A stretch of 64,000 bases of DNA from Desulfobulbaceae bacterium (lineage in GTDB: Bacteria; Desulfobacterota; Desulfobulbia; Desulfobulbales; Desulfocapsaceae). The stretch spans positions 1 to 64,000 of the forward strand of contig JAGXHG010000037.1 of the NCBI GenBank assembly GCA_024636345.1, in the 5' to 3' direction. Positions 1 to 9,767 of this stretch are shown piece after piece. A program made the translations under genes and the position numbers. The notes beneath the pieces were generated by a model that was not told the DNA's origin, made no database searches, and was given only the letters and a program-made list of their open reading frames with translations. Numbering within the stretch: the stretch's first letter is position 1; every line of letters starts with the position of its first letter.

Positions 1-384
1 TTGTATTTACTGTTTGCCTCAATTCGGCTGAGAAAACGGCACAATTTCTTGCCGCTATGTCAATAGTTTTTTGTGCTTTTTATGCAAATTTTAAATGTAT
101 AGTTTCAGTCATGCTGTTGGTTGAAACTCCAAACTCCAGTTACAAAAACTCACTTTCCAGAAGCAACTCAATAAAACAAGGGTCAGGATTAAAGGTCAGA
201 TGACCAATAGACTGACCACGTTTTTTAATAAAAATAAAGCTGGCTGACCCTTTGATTTTTTTTAAGGCTCACGGCAGACTGCCACCAGTGGCAGACTTGT
301 TCCCCTGATTAATATGCTATACGCGATCATACCCCAAGGGGTGGATCAAAATATGACCCAGTAAGCTTTTTTCTTTCATTTTTT

Positions 385-1368
385 TTATTTTTCATACTGC
401 TTCAAGGCGGCAGTCAACCTTTCTCTGACCTCGCAGCGCAGTTCATCCGGCGCAATCACCTCGACATCAGGGCCATAACGTAAAATATCCAACACCAGTT
501 CGCGGGAGTCGCCATAAGGCAGACTGAGTTGATAGGAACCATCATCCAGCCAGCTTCCCTGCTGATCAGGATGCCATTGTTCCTCGGCCACCCAGCGGGC
601 GCGCTGCGGGCTGAAGCGCAGGATGGCGGTATGCTTCGGCGGCCCGGAAAAGATTCCGAAGGATCCGCCATAATAGCTGTCAAGCTGTTCCTCGGGGATG
701 TCCATTGCCGCCTCATCACGCATGACAGGATCATGGATCCGGTCAAGGGCCAGGGTACGTAAGGCATCGGCCTGGTGGCACCAGGAATCGAGATACCAGT
801 TTTCGCGGTAATAGATGAGCCGCTGGGGCGAGACAGTGCGGCTGGAGAGACAATCGTTGCCCCGATTATGATAGTGCAGATCCAGTCTGCGGCGCTGGAG
901 AGTGGCTGAAGCAGCGGCATGGAAATTTTCGGGCAGACACACACGCGCACCAACACTGTGAAAACGAAACCGGCGAAAGACTTCGCCGGTGGCCACATTT
1001 TTGTTCTCGAGGATCGACTCAATCCGCTGGCGGAAGAGAGAAAATTCCTGGCGGAGAAGACCAGGATGCATGCGGCTGAGCAATTCATGGACGGTGAGTA
1101 GGGCATGGAGCTCGGAAAGGCTGAACCAGAGGCCGGGCAACTCGCATTGATCACCGCCTGCCCGATCCAGAATATAGCCCTTGAGTTTCGGGTCAAAATG
1201 AACGGGCGCCGCCAGTTCTGAGCGCAGCTTCCTGATTGTCCGCTTGACCGTGGGCTGGGAACATTCCAACCGCTCCTGCAGCTCGCGCATGGTGATCGGA
1301 TAGCGCCGGGAATGCAGAATGGCATGCAGCTCGTAGATTCGATCAAACGTGTTCATTTTTTTCTCCAA
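385..1368 (-). CDS. WYL-domain helix-turn-helix transcriptional regulator (YafY-like); true start may be the internal Met at 1356
   Basis: N-terminal HTH (RIYELHAILHSRRYPITMRELQERLECSQPTVKRTIRKLR) followed by a WYL-type region (RLIYYRENWYLDSWCHQADALRTLALDRI). Confidence 0.88.
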   Translation of the reverse strand: MEKKMNTFDRIYELHAILHSRRYPITMRELQERLECSQPTVKRTIRKLRSELAAPVHFDPKLKGYILDRAGGDQCELPGLWFSLSELHALLTVHELLSRMHPGLLRQEFSLFRQRIESILENKNVATGEVFRRFRFHSVGARVCLPENFHAAASATLQRRRLDLHYHNRGNDCLSSRTVSPQRLIYYRENWYLDSWCHQADALRTLALDRIHDPVMRDEAAMDIPEEQLDSYYGGSFGIFSGPPKHTAILRFSPQRARWVAEEQWHPDQQGSWLDDGSYQLSLPYGDSRELVLDILRYGPDVEVIAPDELRCEVRERLTAALKQYEK

Positions 1369-1537
1369 CAGAGGAAAAGACGTAGAATCAGAATGATTCT
1401 ACTCTTGCCCATGCCATCGAAGAAAGCAACAGGTTTTATATAAGAACACAAAAAAGCAATATGATGCGAACACTACAACATTGAAGAGGTGCAGCAGAGA
1501 ATTGATGAAAAGCAAAAGGAGAAATCGAAGACGAAAA

Positions 1538-1577
1538 AAGGGGCATCCAGGATACTCCTGAATGCCCCTTTTTAAGA
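1538..1577 (-). terminator. Hairpin downstream of the tRNA pair, probable Rho-independent terminator
   Basis: ggggcat...atgcccc inverted repeat flanked by A/T runs (aaaaaagggg ... ccccttttt). Confidence 0.6.
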
Positions 1578-1582
1578 TTATA

Positions 1583-1660
1583 TGGCGTCCCCAACCGGAT
1601 TTGAACCGGTGTTGTCGGCGTGAAAGGCCGATGTCCTGGACCTGACTAGACGATGGGGAC
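1583..1660 (-). tRNA. tRNA-Glu (anticodon TTC), CCA encoded
   Basis: Reverse complement GTCCCCATCGTCTAGTCAGGTCCAGGACATCGGCCTTTCACGCCGACAACACCGGTTCAAATCCGGTTGGGGACGCCA forms a cloverleaf; GGTTCAAATCC T-arm. Confidence 0.95.
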
Positions 1661-1672
1661 CAGTATGAAAAA

Positions 1673-1748
1673 TGGTGGGTCGTGCGCGACTTGAACGCGC
1701 GACTCTCTGATTAAAAGTCAGATACTCTACCAACTGAGTTAACGACCC
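1673..1748 (-). tRNA. tRNA-Lys (anticodon TTT), CCA encoded
   Basis: Reverse complement GGGTCGTTAACTCAGTTGGTAGAGTATCTGACTTTTAATCAGAGAGTCGCGCGTTCAAGTCGCGCACGACCCACCA. Confidence 0.95.
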
Positions 1749-2103
1749 GTAAAGGAAGCCTTTATACAAAGTCGCTCTCTATCTGTCAACAGAAAAACAC
1801 ATACCTGAAGACAATCATCATCCATTTATCATTCAGTCCGGTGTAAGTCAAGGAAATTCCACACAATCAAAACAAGACCCTTGACAGAACCAATTGCTCT
1901 TCGTCCTCACAAAGGGATAAAGACCGGTCGGCAATTTTTGTTGTGACCATGGGAAATGAATGATGTATATTGATGTCGTTAAGGTCGTACACGGCTCTTT
2001 TTGCCGGCCTCGACAGTGTCGAGTAACAAGTCTATTTTAACAACAAATATCATTCTTCAGGCATTTGTCCTGACTATTCAGGTTTGGGAGCAGCGTTTTA
2101 ACT

Positions 2104-2709
2104 ATGGGGTTTCTTAATGGTTCGGCAAGTTTTGTCCGCTTCAGCGTGGAAGGCGATCTTCCTGAAAACTTCTGGGATTTTGCCGCAGAACGGATCACGG
2201 CATTTTCTTTCAAAGATATTGATGAGACCTATGACGAATTTTCCATCGGCTGGGTCTCCGTTCAAAATATGTTTGATTCCGATTTCCAGTTCGCCTCCTA
2301 TGCCAGCGGCGACTATGTCACCCTTTCCCTGCGCATCGATGAACGCAAGGTGGCCCCGGCCATCCTGAAAAAATTTGCCCAGAAAGAAGAGGAACGGATC
2401 AAAAAGGAAAAACAGATCCCGAAGATCGGCCGCACTATGAAGATAGAGATCAGAGAACGAATCCAGAGCGAGTTGATGAAAAAAGCTGCACCGGTCCCCG
2501 CAGTCTATGACCTGTGCTGGAACCTGTCGGACTCGACCCTGCTCTTTTTCACCACCAACAGGAAGGCGCACACTCTGCTTGAAGATCTGTTCAAGGAGAC
2601 CTTCGGACTACTCATTGCCCAGCAGATCCCTTATTATATGGCTGAGCGCCTCCTGGATGAAGATGACACTCAGCGCCTTGCTGCTATAACCCCTGATATC
2701 TTTGTTTAG
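2104..2709 (+). CDS. rdgC: RdgC-like recombination-associated protein, N-terminal type (201 aa)
   Basis: MGFLNGSASFVRFSVEG...FSIGWVSVQNMFDSDF...DERKVAPAILKKF...DLCWNLSDSTLLFFTTNRKAHTLLEDLFKETFGL resembles the RdgC N-terminal half. Confidence 0.75.
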   Translation: MGFLNGSASFVRFSVEGDLPENFWDFAAERITAFSFKDIDETYDEFSIGWVSVQNMFDSDFQFASYASGDYVTLSLRIDERKVAPAILKKFAQKEEERIKKEKQIPKIGRTMKIEIRERIQSELMKKAAPVPAVYDLCWNLSDSTLLFFTTNRKAHTLLEDLFKETFGLLIAQQIPYYMAERLLDEDDTQRLAAITPDIFV

Positions 2710-2760
2710 AAGCCGTAACGAAATAATGAATGAATTTCACACCATATCATTACAGCTCCT
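2708..2760. repeat. Intergenic palindromic repeat, copy A
   Basis: agaaGCCGTAACGAAATA...TATCATTACAGCtcct; arms resemble copies near 23439 and 47861. Confidence 0.5.
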
Positions 2761-2856
2761 TATGGCGCCCTGGCTATCTTGACAAACTTGTCAGACAGGT
2801 TATTGCGGCCTAATTTTCCTTGAACCTTTAGCCTCACCAGGCCTGGTAATTACATT

Positions 2857-3402
2857 ATGGATTTAGTTGACCTTATTGCAGAAAAACGATTTATCGGCCA
2901 GGAGTTTCTTACCTGGCTGTGGTGGAAGAGTGAAGAACGCGGCGGCAGCGTTGAGCTCCCCGGTCAGGGTGACGTTACCGTGGTCTTTGAAAAGCATATG
3001 CTTCTCGAATATGGCGAAGGTGAGTCCAGCGAAAAATGCATCTGCAGCGGCCTGCAAAGCGAGCTGAAAGAGGCGCGCACCGGGCTGGTCATGGGCAAAA
3101 AGTTGGAGCAGGCACGTATCCAAGTGGCCCAGAATGACTATGAATGGAATTTTACCATGGCCGCTGCCGTTATGGAGTTTCGCAATGTCAAACTGCCAAA
3201 GACCGGAGCTGCACAGGAAGGCGGAAACAGCCCTGAAGAAATAGAAGGCCTGATCCTGGAGCGCATCTTCCTCTTTGAAGAGCTGGTTCGTCTGGTGCAG
3301 GCCCTCTTCCGCATGTTTCTTGAGGTACGGGTCAGCAATAGCTGGAAGGATGAACTGGTCAAAATTCGCTCCTGGGTCCATACCCGAGGGCAGATGACAT
3401 AA
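2857..3402 (+). CDS. Hypothetical protein resembling an RdgC C-terminal half / RdgC partner
   Basis: EKRFIGQEFLTWLWWKSEERGG is an RdgC-like motif; gene directly follows the N-terminal-type ORF. Confidence 0.6.
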   Translation: MDLVDLIAEKRFIGQEFLTWLWWKSEERGGSVELPGQGDVTVVFEKHMLLEYGEGESSEKCICSGLQSELKEARTGLVMGKKLEQARIQVAQNDYEWNFTMAAAVMEFRNVKLPKTGAAQEGGNSPEEIEGLILERIFLFEELVRLVQALFRMFLEVRVSNSWKDELVKIRSWVHTRGQMT

Positions 3403-3425
3403 AACAATGATCAGGAAAGATAAGC

Positions 3426-4850
3426 ATGAAATTTGAAACAGTAATCGGGCTGGAGATCCACGCCCAACTCAAGACCGAATCAAAGATCTTCTGCGGCTGT
3501 TCAACAAAATTTGGGGCGCCGCCCAATACCCACACCTGCCCGGTGTGCCTGGGTATGCCCGGCAGCCTGCCGGTTCTCAATAAGAAGGTGGTGGAATTTG
3601 CCATCAAGATGGGTCTGGCCACTGGTTCAGACATCAATCGTATCAATCAGTTCGCCCGCAAAAACTACTTTTACCCGGATCTGCCCAAAGGCTATCAGAC
3701 CTCCCAGTTTGATCTGCCCATTGTTGAACATGGCCAGGTGGAGATTGAGGTGGACGGCAGAAAAAGGATGATCGGTATCACCCGCATGCACATGGAAGAA
3801 GATGCCGGCAAACTGATCCATGACGATCGGGAACCCGTCTCCTATGTGGACCTGAACCGCACCGGAACCCCGCTCCTTGAAATCGTCTCCGAGCCGGATA
3901 TACGCTCCCCGGAAGAGGCCGCGGCTTACCTGCGTAAGATCCACGCCATCCTCCGCTATCTTGACATCTGTGATGGCAACATGCAGGAGGGCAGTTTCCG
4001 CTGTGACGCCAATATCTCTCTGCGCCCTGCAGGTCAGGAAAAGCTTGGCACCCGTACCGAGCTCAAGAACATGAACTCATTTCGGAATGTCCAGAGCGCT
4101 CTGGAATACGAAGTACGAAGGCAGCGGGACATCCTCATGGAAGGCGGCACCATCGTCCAGGAGACCCTGCTCTGGAATCCCGACCGTAACTGCACCGAAT
4201 CCATGCGCAGCAAAGACGATGCCCACGATTACCGCTATTTTCCCTGCCCTGACCTTGTCCCTGTCAGGATTGATGACGCCTGGATCGAAGAAATCCGCGC
4301 CACCCTGCCCGAGCTGCCGGAAGCGCGCAAGCTCAGATTCATAGAGGAATACGAACTGCCCGAGCATGACGCCTCCCTGTTGACCAGTTCTCGAGAGCTG
4401 GCTGACTATTTCGAGACAGCTGCCAAAACCTGTAATCAGGCCAAAAAGGTCTCCAACTGGATGATGACCGAACTGATGCGCGAGCTGAAGGGCGAAGAGC
4501 TCTCCACTTGCAAGGTCAGTGCGGAACAATTGGGTTCTCTGGTGAATATGATTGAACAGGGGATCGTCAGCGGTAAGATCGCCAAAAATGTTTTTCAGGA
4601 GATGATGGCAAGCGGCAAGGGACCGGAGGTAGTGGTTGAGGAACAGAACCTGGGTCAAGTCTCCAATGAGGGCGAGCTCCTTACCCTTGTTCGCCAGATC
4701 ATTGCCGACAACCCCGGCCAGGTTGCAGACTTCAAGGGAGGCAAGACCAAGCTCATGAGTTACTTTGTCGGTCAGCTCATGCAGAAGACCAAGGGGCAGG
4801 CCAATCCCGCCCTGGCCAACAAACTGTTCACCCAGGAACTGGCAGGATAA
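3426..4850 (+). CDS. gatB: Asp-tRNA(Asn)/Glu-tRNA(Gln) amidotransferase subunit B
   Basis: [46 protein letters not shown]-terminal GatB/YqeY domain. Confidence 0.97.
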   Translation: MKFETVIGLEIHAQLKTESKIFCGCSTKFGAPPNTHTCPVCLGMPGSLPVLNKKVVEFAIKMGLATGSDINRINQFARKNYFYPDLPKGYQTSQFDLPIVEHGQVEIEVDGRKRMIGITRMHMEEDAGKLIHDDREPVSYVDLNRTGTPLLEIVSEPDIRSPEEAAAYLRKIHAILRYLDICDGNMQEGSFRCDANISLRPAGQEKLGTRTELKNMNSFRNVQSALEYEVRRQRDILMEGGTIVQETLLWNPDRNCTESMRSKDDAHDYRYFPCPDLVPVRIDDAWIEEIRATLPELPEARKLRFIEEYELPEHDASLLTSSRELADYFETAAKTCNQAKKVSNWMMTELMRELKGEELSTCKVSAEQLGSLVNMIEQGIVSGKIAKNVFQEMMASGKGPEVVVEEQNLGQVSNEGELLTLVRQIIADNPGQVADFKGGKTKLMSYFVGQLMQKTKGQANPALANKLFTQELAG

Positions 4851-4858
4851 AGAGCCTG

Positions 4859-5590
4859 GTGGACAAGGAAGAGTGGCAGAAAAAGGGAGAGGGACACCGC
4901 CAGCGGCTGAGGGATCGCTTTCTGGAACGCGGCCTGGACGGCTTCACCGACGCCGAGGTTCTGGAACTGTTGCTCACCTTCGGCACCCCACGCGCAGACT
5001 GTAAAGAGGCCGCCCGTCAGGCCCTGAGTGAGTTCGGCTCTTTTGCCACGGTCTTTGAAGCATCCGTCCCCGCCCTCCAGAAAATCCAGGGAATCGGTCC
5101 CAAGAACAGCTTTGCTATCCACTTTGTGCAGGAGGTAGCCAGCCGTTATCTGAAAGAGCGGCTGGCCGGCAAGCGTTACCTCCATTCCTCCACCGATGTC
5201 AGGGATTATCTGCTCCACTCCATGCGCGGCCTGAAAAAAGAGGTCTTCACCGTTATATTTCTCGACTCCTCCCATGCCATCATTGATTCCGAGGTAGTGG
5301 CCGAGGGTACCATCAACGTCAACACCGTCTACCCACGGGAGTTGATGAACAAAGCTCTGAGTCACAATGCCGCAGCCTTGATCGTCGCCCATAACCATCC
5401 ATCAGGCGCGCTTGATCCCTCTCCCCAGGATCGTCATCTGACCCGTACCCTGTGCCTGCTCTGCTCTTTGATGCAGATCCAGCTCCTTGACCACCTGATC
5501 ATTGGCGATGGCAGCTATTCCTTTGCCGATCATGGGTTGATGAGCGAACTGCAGCAGGAATGCCGGGAACTGGTAGAGAAACTACGCTAA
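4859..5590 (+). CDS. radC: RadC family JAB/MPN-domain protein
   Basis: HNHPSGALDPSPQD JAMM motif with N-terminal helix-hairpin-helix region. Confidence 0.93.
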   Translation: MDKEEWQKKGEGHRQRLRDRFLERGLDGFTDAEVLELLLTFGTPRADCKEAARQALSEFGSFATVFEASVPALQKIQGIGPKNSFAIHFVQEVASRYLKERLAGKRYLHSSTDVRDYLLHSMRGLKKEVFTVIFLDSSHAIIDSEVVAEGTINVNTVYPRELMNKALSHNAAALIVAHNHPSGALDPSPQDRHLTRTLCLLCSLMQIQLLDHLIIGDGSYSFADHGLMSELQQECRELVEKLR

Positions 5591-5610
5591 AAAATGAATG
5601 CCGGCCACTG

Positions 5611-6738
5611 ATGTCCTCCCTCTATATCCATATCCCCTTTTGTCTTTCCAAGTGCCCGTACTGCTCCTTTGTCTCCTATCCGGGGATGGACAAACTCTAT
5701 CGGCGCTACGTAGCAGCTCTGCTCCGTGAGGCCCAATGGCTGCACCACAACACCTCTACTCCTCCCATCTCCACCCTTTTCCTGGGAGGAGGAACCCCAA
5801 CTATCCTTACGGGCAGAGAACTGGCAGAAATTGTGTCCTGCTGCCAGGAGCTGTTTGCTTTCAGCGGTCAGCCGGAGATCTCCATTGAGGCCAATCCCAA
5901 GACCATTGATCTGGAGAAGCTGTCCCTGTTGCGTCATAGCGGTATAAACCGGCTGTCTATTGGCGTACAATCCTTCAATGATAAAGAGCTGCAGCTCCTT
6001 GGTCGCCCACATTCAGCAGAAGACGCTGCTGAGACCGTACGGATGGCACGGGCAGCCGGCTTTGACAATATCAGCCTCGATTTAATGTATGGACTTCCCG
6101 GTCAGGACCATAAATCCTGGCAACAGACCTTGGAATATGCAATCGCCCTAAGACCAGACCATCTCTCACTCTATGAATTGACAGTGGAGCAAGGAACCTT
6201 ATATCATCTGCGGCTTGAACAGGGGTTGCTCAACTTGCCGGATGAAGAAAATATGGTCATAATGGATCAGCTCACGGCAACGCTCTGTCAGCAGGGCGGA
6301 CTGGCCCAGTATGAAATCTCAAATTATGCCAGGCTCGGATATGAATGCCGGCACAACATCAACTACTGGCAGAACGGCCCCTATCTGGCATTGGGTGCCG
6401 GCGCCGTTGGCTGTGTGGATGGCAGACGCCAGCAGAAGACCTGCGATCCCCGGCGCTACTGTGAACAGATCGAATCAGGGCAATCAGCGGTACAGGAGGA
6501 GGAATGCCTGGAACGGACAGCATCCTTTCGGGAAACCGTGGTCATGGGGCTGCGCATGACCTGCGGGGTGTCGAAGACACAACTACAGCAGCGTTATGAG
6601 ATGGATCTGCATGACTATTACGGCGATACCCTGATCCGTCTTGTTAATCAGGGGCTGGTGGAGATGACCACAAGCCATCTGCGACTGACAGCCAGAGGCC
6701 GGATCTTTGCCAATCAGGTAATGGCTAAGCTGGTGTAA
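5611..6738 (+). CDS. hemW: Radical SAM haem chaperone HemW (coproporphyrinogen III oxidase-like)
   Basis: MSSLYIHIPFCLSKCPYCSF radical SAM motif; HNINYW HemW-type motif; ORF-track start at 5560 overlaps radC and is unlikely. Confidence 0.92.
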   Translation: MSSLYIHIPFCLSKCPYCSFVSYPGMDKLYRRYVAALLREAQWLHHNTSTPPISTLFLGGGTPTILTGRELAEIVSCCQELFAFSGQPEISIEANPKTIDLEKLSLLRHSGINRLSIGVQSFNDKELQLLGRPHSAEDAAETVRMARAAGFDNISLDLMYGLPGQDHKSWQQTLEYAIALRPDHLSLYELTVEQGTLYHLRLEQGLLNLPDEENMVIMDQLTATLCQQGGLAQYEISNYARLGYECRHNINYWQNGPYLALGAGAVGCVDGRRQQKTCDPRRYCEQIESGQSAVQEEECLERTASFRETVVMGLRMTCGVSKTQLQQRYEMDLHDYYGDTLIRLVNQGLVEMTTSHLRLTARGRIFANQVMAKLV

Positions 6739-6802
6739 GGGATTCAATAACCAAAAACACACAGGTCTGAAGACACCTTTTTTCCTTTGCACTCAGTGGC
6801 CT

Positions 6803-7612
6803 CTACGCGAGCTTAATATCCTTTTTTTCAGCCTGTTCCAGGACACTGAAGTTCAGTGTTATATGCACTGTCAGAAAGGGAAAGATCAAGGCTATGAGAA
6901 AAACATTAATGATGGGGATCAAGCTGATCACTGCGGGCAGAATACCCAGACGAAAAGCTGCGGTGCCATGCCTGCGCAGCCAGCCGATCTTACGGCCCAG
7001 ACTCCAGCGTCGACGCGATGTCGGATAATCCAGGAACATAAGAGCCGAATAATAGGTGTAGAGCAGAAGGACAAGGACTTGACCAAGGAGCGGGATAAAG
7101 CTTACGGTCAAGGCCGCTACAGTGACTACTAGTCCAAAAGCACCAATCTTCAATCCTTCCACAAGATCAATCACTATCCCTTTGAGAGTAAAGACCGCAT
7201 CTTCTTCAAAGGCTTGCCCGGCATGCTTTTTTTCAGCAGCACTACTCAAAAAGACATAGCCTGGCGCACTCAGGGTATAGGCCAGGATAAAGGCAAGATA
7301 AAAGGCCACGATCCGGGAGATGATAAAAAAAGTCCACTTCATCACCAGCCAACCGAAGTGTTTCATCCACCCCCAGATTCCCACCGCCTCCGGTGCCTGT
7401 TGAAAAAAAGCAGCTGTCTGGCCATCAACATAGCCCACAGTCAGTAGATAAGCACCCCAGGTGAGCGCGAACATCAACAGAACCAGCAGACAACTCCAAC
7501 CAAGAAGTTTTGGACTGCGGAGGAGAAAAGCAATGGACGACCCCAGAGGAATCCATTTGACAGGGGCCTGATGGGGGGGCATACTACTTGAAGATATATC
7601 CATGATAATCAA
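6803..7612 (-). CDS. EI24/CysZ-like integral membrane protein
   Basis: Multiple TM segments and EI24-like organisation (SIAFLLRSPKLLGWSCLLVLLMF...). Confidence 0.7.
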   Translation of the reverse strand: MIIMDISSSSMPPHQAPVKWIPLGSSIAFLLRSPKLLGWSCLLVLLMFALTWGAYLLTVGYVDGQTAAFFQQAPEAVGIWGWMKHFGWLVMKWTFFIISRIVAFYLAFILAYTLSAPGYVFLSSAAEKKHAGQAFEEDAVFTLKGIVIDLVEGLKIGAFGLVVTVAALTVSFIPLLGQVLVLLLYTYYSALMFLDYPTSRRRWSLGRKIGWLRRHGTAAFRLGILPAVISLIPIINVFLIALIFPFLTVHITLNFSVLEQAEKKDIKLA

Positions 7613-7644
7613 TTCTATTACGATAAAAGGGAAAGGCTGATTTA

Positions 7645-9030
7645 TTGATTGCTGATGATGCTATGAATACACCAAAGAAGAAAGAAAAAACAGTCTTTAT
7701 CTGTCAGAAATGCGGCTACCAGAGCCTGAAATGGTTGGGGCGCTGCTCCCAATGTGGTGCATGGGAGTCTCTGGTCGAAGAGCTGATTACTCCGACCCGA
7801 ACAGGCGCGCAGGCAAGACTCAGCACCAAGCCGGTCCCCCTGCATCTGGCCCCGGACAGTGACGAAGAGCGGATTCCCACCGGTATCGACGAACTCGACC
7901 GGGTGCTGGGCGGAGGCATTGTTCCGGGCTCTGTGGTGCTCATAGGCGGCGACCCCGGGATCGGCAAATCCACCCTCCTGCTGCATCTACTGGCCGCCAT
8001 CGCCAGGCAGGAGAGGCGCGTCCTCTACGTCTCGGGCGAGGAATCCGCCCATCAGATCAAACTCCGCGCCCGGCGTCTTGATGCCATGCATCCGGAAGAG
8101 TATCTGGCCTGCGAAAACAGGGTGGAGGCCATCATCGCCATGACCTGTGAGATGCGGCCAGCCCTCCTGGCCGTCGATTCAATCCAGACCCTTGTCTGTG
8201 ATGATTTCCCCTCGGCAGCCGGTTCAGTGACCCAGGTCCGGGAGTCTGCCGCCCGCATCCTGGCCATGGCCAAGCAGGAAAACATCCCGACCATTCTGGT
8301 GGGCCATGTGACCAAGGACGGGGCTCTGGCTGGACCCAAAATTTTGGAACACATGGTGGACACAGTGCTCTATTTTGAGGGTGACCGCAACCATGCCTTC
8401 CGTATCCTGCGCACCGTAAAAAATCGTTTTGGCTCCACCAATGAGATCGGGGTCTTTGAAATGAAAGAAGAAGGATTGGTACAGGTGAGCAACCCTTCCG
8501 AAATCTTTCTGGCGGAAAGGCCCTTGGATGTCCCAGGTTCCGTGGTGCTACCCAGCATTGAAGGCACCAGACCCATCCTCGTTGAGGTCCAGGCACTCGT
8601 CAGCCCCACCAATCTCGGGACCGCCCGACGAACCGCCATCGGCGCCGACCCTCAGCGTTTGTCCCTGCTCTGCGCGGTTCTTGAGAAAAAAGCTGGGCTC
8701 AATCTCTACGGCCATGATATCTTTCTCAATATTGCCGGTGGAATCCGCATCGAAGAACCGGCCCTGGATCTGGGCGTGATCTGCGCCCTGGCCTCAAGCC
8801 TCTTGAACAAATCGATCCCATCAACCACGGTGGTCTGTGGTGAGGTTGGCCTGGCTGGCGAAATCCGGGCCACGAGCCATATTGAGATGCGGGTACGGGA
8901 GGCGGAGCGCCTGGGATTCACCCGTTTTATCCTCCCCCGCGGCAATCTGGAGCGACTGACCTGGAAAAGCAGCATGAATCTTCAAGGAATGTCAACCATT
9001 CAAGAAGTGCTGGCGGTGATTTTTGATTAA
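7645..9030 (+). CDS. radA: DNA repair protein RadA; start possibly at 7663 (MNTPKKK)
   Basis: CQKCGYQSLKWLGRCSQCGAWESL zinc finger, GGDPGIGKSTL Walker A, KNRFGS motif. Confidence 0.97.
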   Translation: MIADDAMNTPKKKEKTVFICQKCGYQSLKWLGRCSQCGAWESLVEELITPTRTGAQARLSTKPVPLHLAPDSDEERIPTGIDELDRVLGGGIVPGSVVLIGGDPGIGKSTLLLHLLAAIARQERRVLYVSGEESAHQIKLRARRLDAMHPEEYLACENRVEAIIAMTCEMRPALLAVDSIQTLVCDDFPSAAGSVTQVRESAARILAMAKQENIPTILVGHVTKDGALAGPKILEHMVDTVLYFEGDRNHAFRILRTVKNRFGSTNEIGVFEMKEEGLVQVSNPSEIFLAERPLDVPGSVVLPSIEGTRPILVEVQALVSPTNLGTARRTAIGADPQRLSLLCAVLEKKAGLNLYGHDIFLNIAGGIRIEEPALDLGVICALASSLLNKSIPSTTVVCGEVGLAGEIRATSHIEMRVREAERLGFTRFILPRGNLERLTWKSSMNLQGMSTIQEVLAVIFD

Positions 9031-9083
9031 AGAAGTCCCTCACATTTCGCCGTAATTTTCTCAAAAAAAGTAAGGAGCAGGCC

Positions 9084-9689
9084 ATGGATTTTAAAGAACA
9101 CATCGAAACAGCATGGAAAAATACCCTGAAATTTATTGGACCGGTTCTTATCCTGACTCTGGTCCAGATTGTCGTCAGTGTCTTCAGCTTGGGCATCATG
9201 GCCCCAGTCACCATGGCCGGATACATGCAGTCACTCCTTAGGGTGCTGCGGGAAAACAGGGAACCGGAGGTGAAAGATCTTTTCTCCGAGATGCGCTTGT
9301 TCCTGCCTCTGGCGCTCTTTAGTTTTGTGGTAATGGTGGTCCTGGTTATTGGCTTCTCCATGCTGGTACTCCCCGGTATTCTCATGACCGGATGCCTTGT
9401 CTTCGGCATCATCTACATGGTTCCTCTGATGACCGACAAAAAGCTGGGCATCATGGATGCGCTCAAGGAATCATGGGAAATGGCCACCAGAGACCCCTGG
9501 ACCGACCAGATCATCCTCACCCTCCTCTACCTGATTGTCGTCTCAGTGGGAGGCAGTGTGATCGTGGCGGTCTTTTTCACCCAACCGCTGGCCACCTTCC
9601 TTGTCCTTTCTGTGTATGAGGAACGTCTACAAAAAAAAATCTCCCTTACCACTCCTGTTGTACCGCCACCTCCACCGCCAGCTGAATAA
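9084..9689 (+). CDS. Hypothetical integral membrane protein with proline-rich C-terminus
   Basis: Several hydrophobic segments, C-terminal VPPPPPPAE. Confidence 0.6.
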   Translation: MDFKEHIETAWKNTLKFIGPVLILTLVQIVVSVFSLGIMAPVTMAGYMQSLLRVLRENREPEVKDLFSEMRLFLPLALFSFVVMVVLVIGFSMLVLPGILMTGCLVFGIIYMVPLMTDKKLGIMDALKESWEMATRDPWTDQIILTLLYLIVVSVGGSVIVAVFFTQPLATFLVLSVYEERLQKKISLTTPVVPPPPPPAE

Positions 9690-9767
9690 GAACGCTCCCG
9701 ACATCATTCTTTTCCTGCTTCTGCCACGGCGAGGACAGAGCACAACACTCTTTCCTCTCCATGACAA

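Noticed and set aside
241-310. Possible transposon-end or REP signal near the window start (ggctgaccc / tgccaccagtggca)
   Set aside because: Only short palindromes; no transposase or paired terminal repeats visible in the window.
456-1346. 296-aa minus-strand ORF overlapping the WYL regulator in another frame
   Set aside because: Out-of-frame overlap with the better-supported regulator; Ser/Arg/Pro-rich frameshift-type composition.
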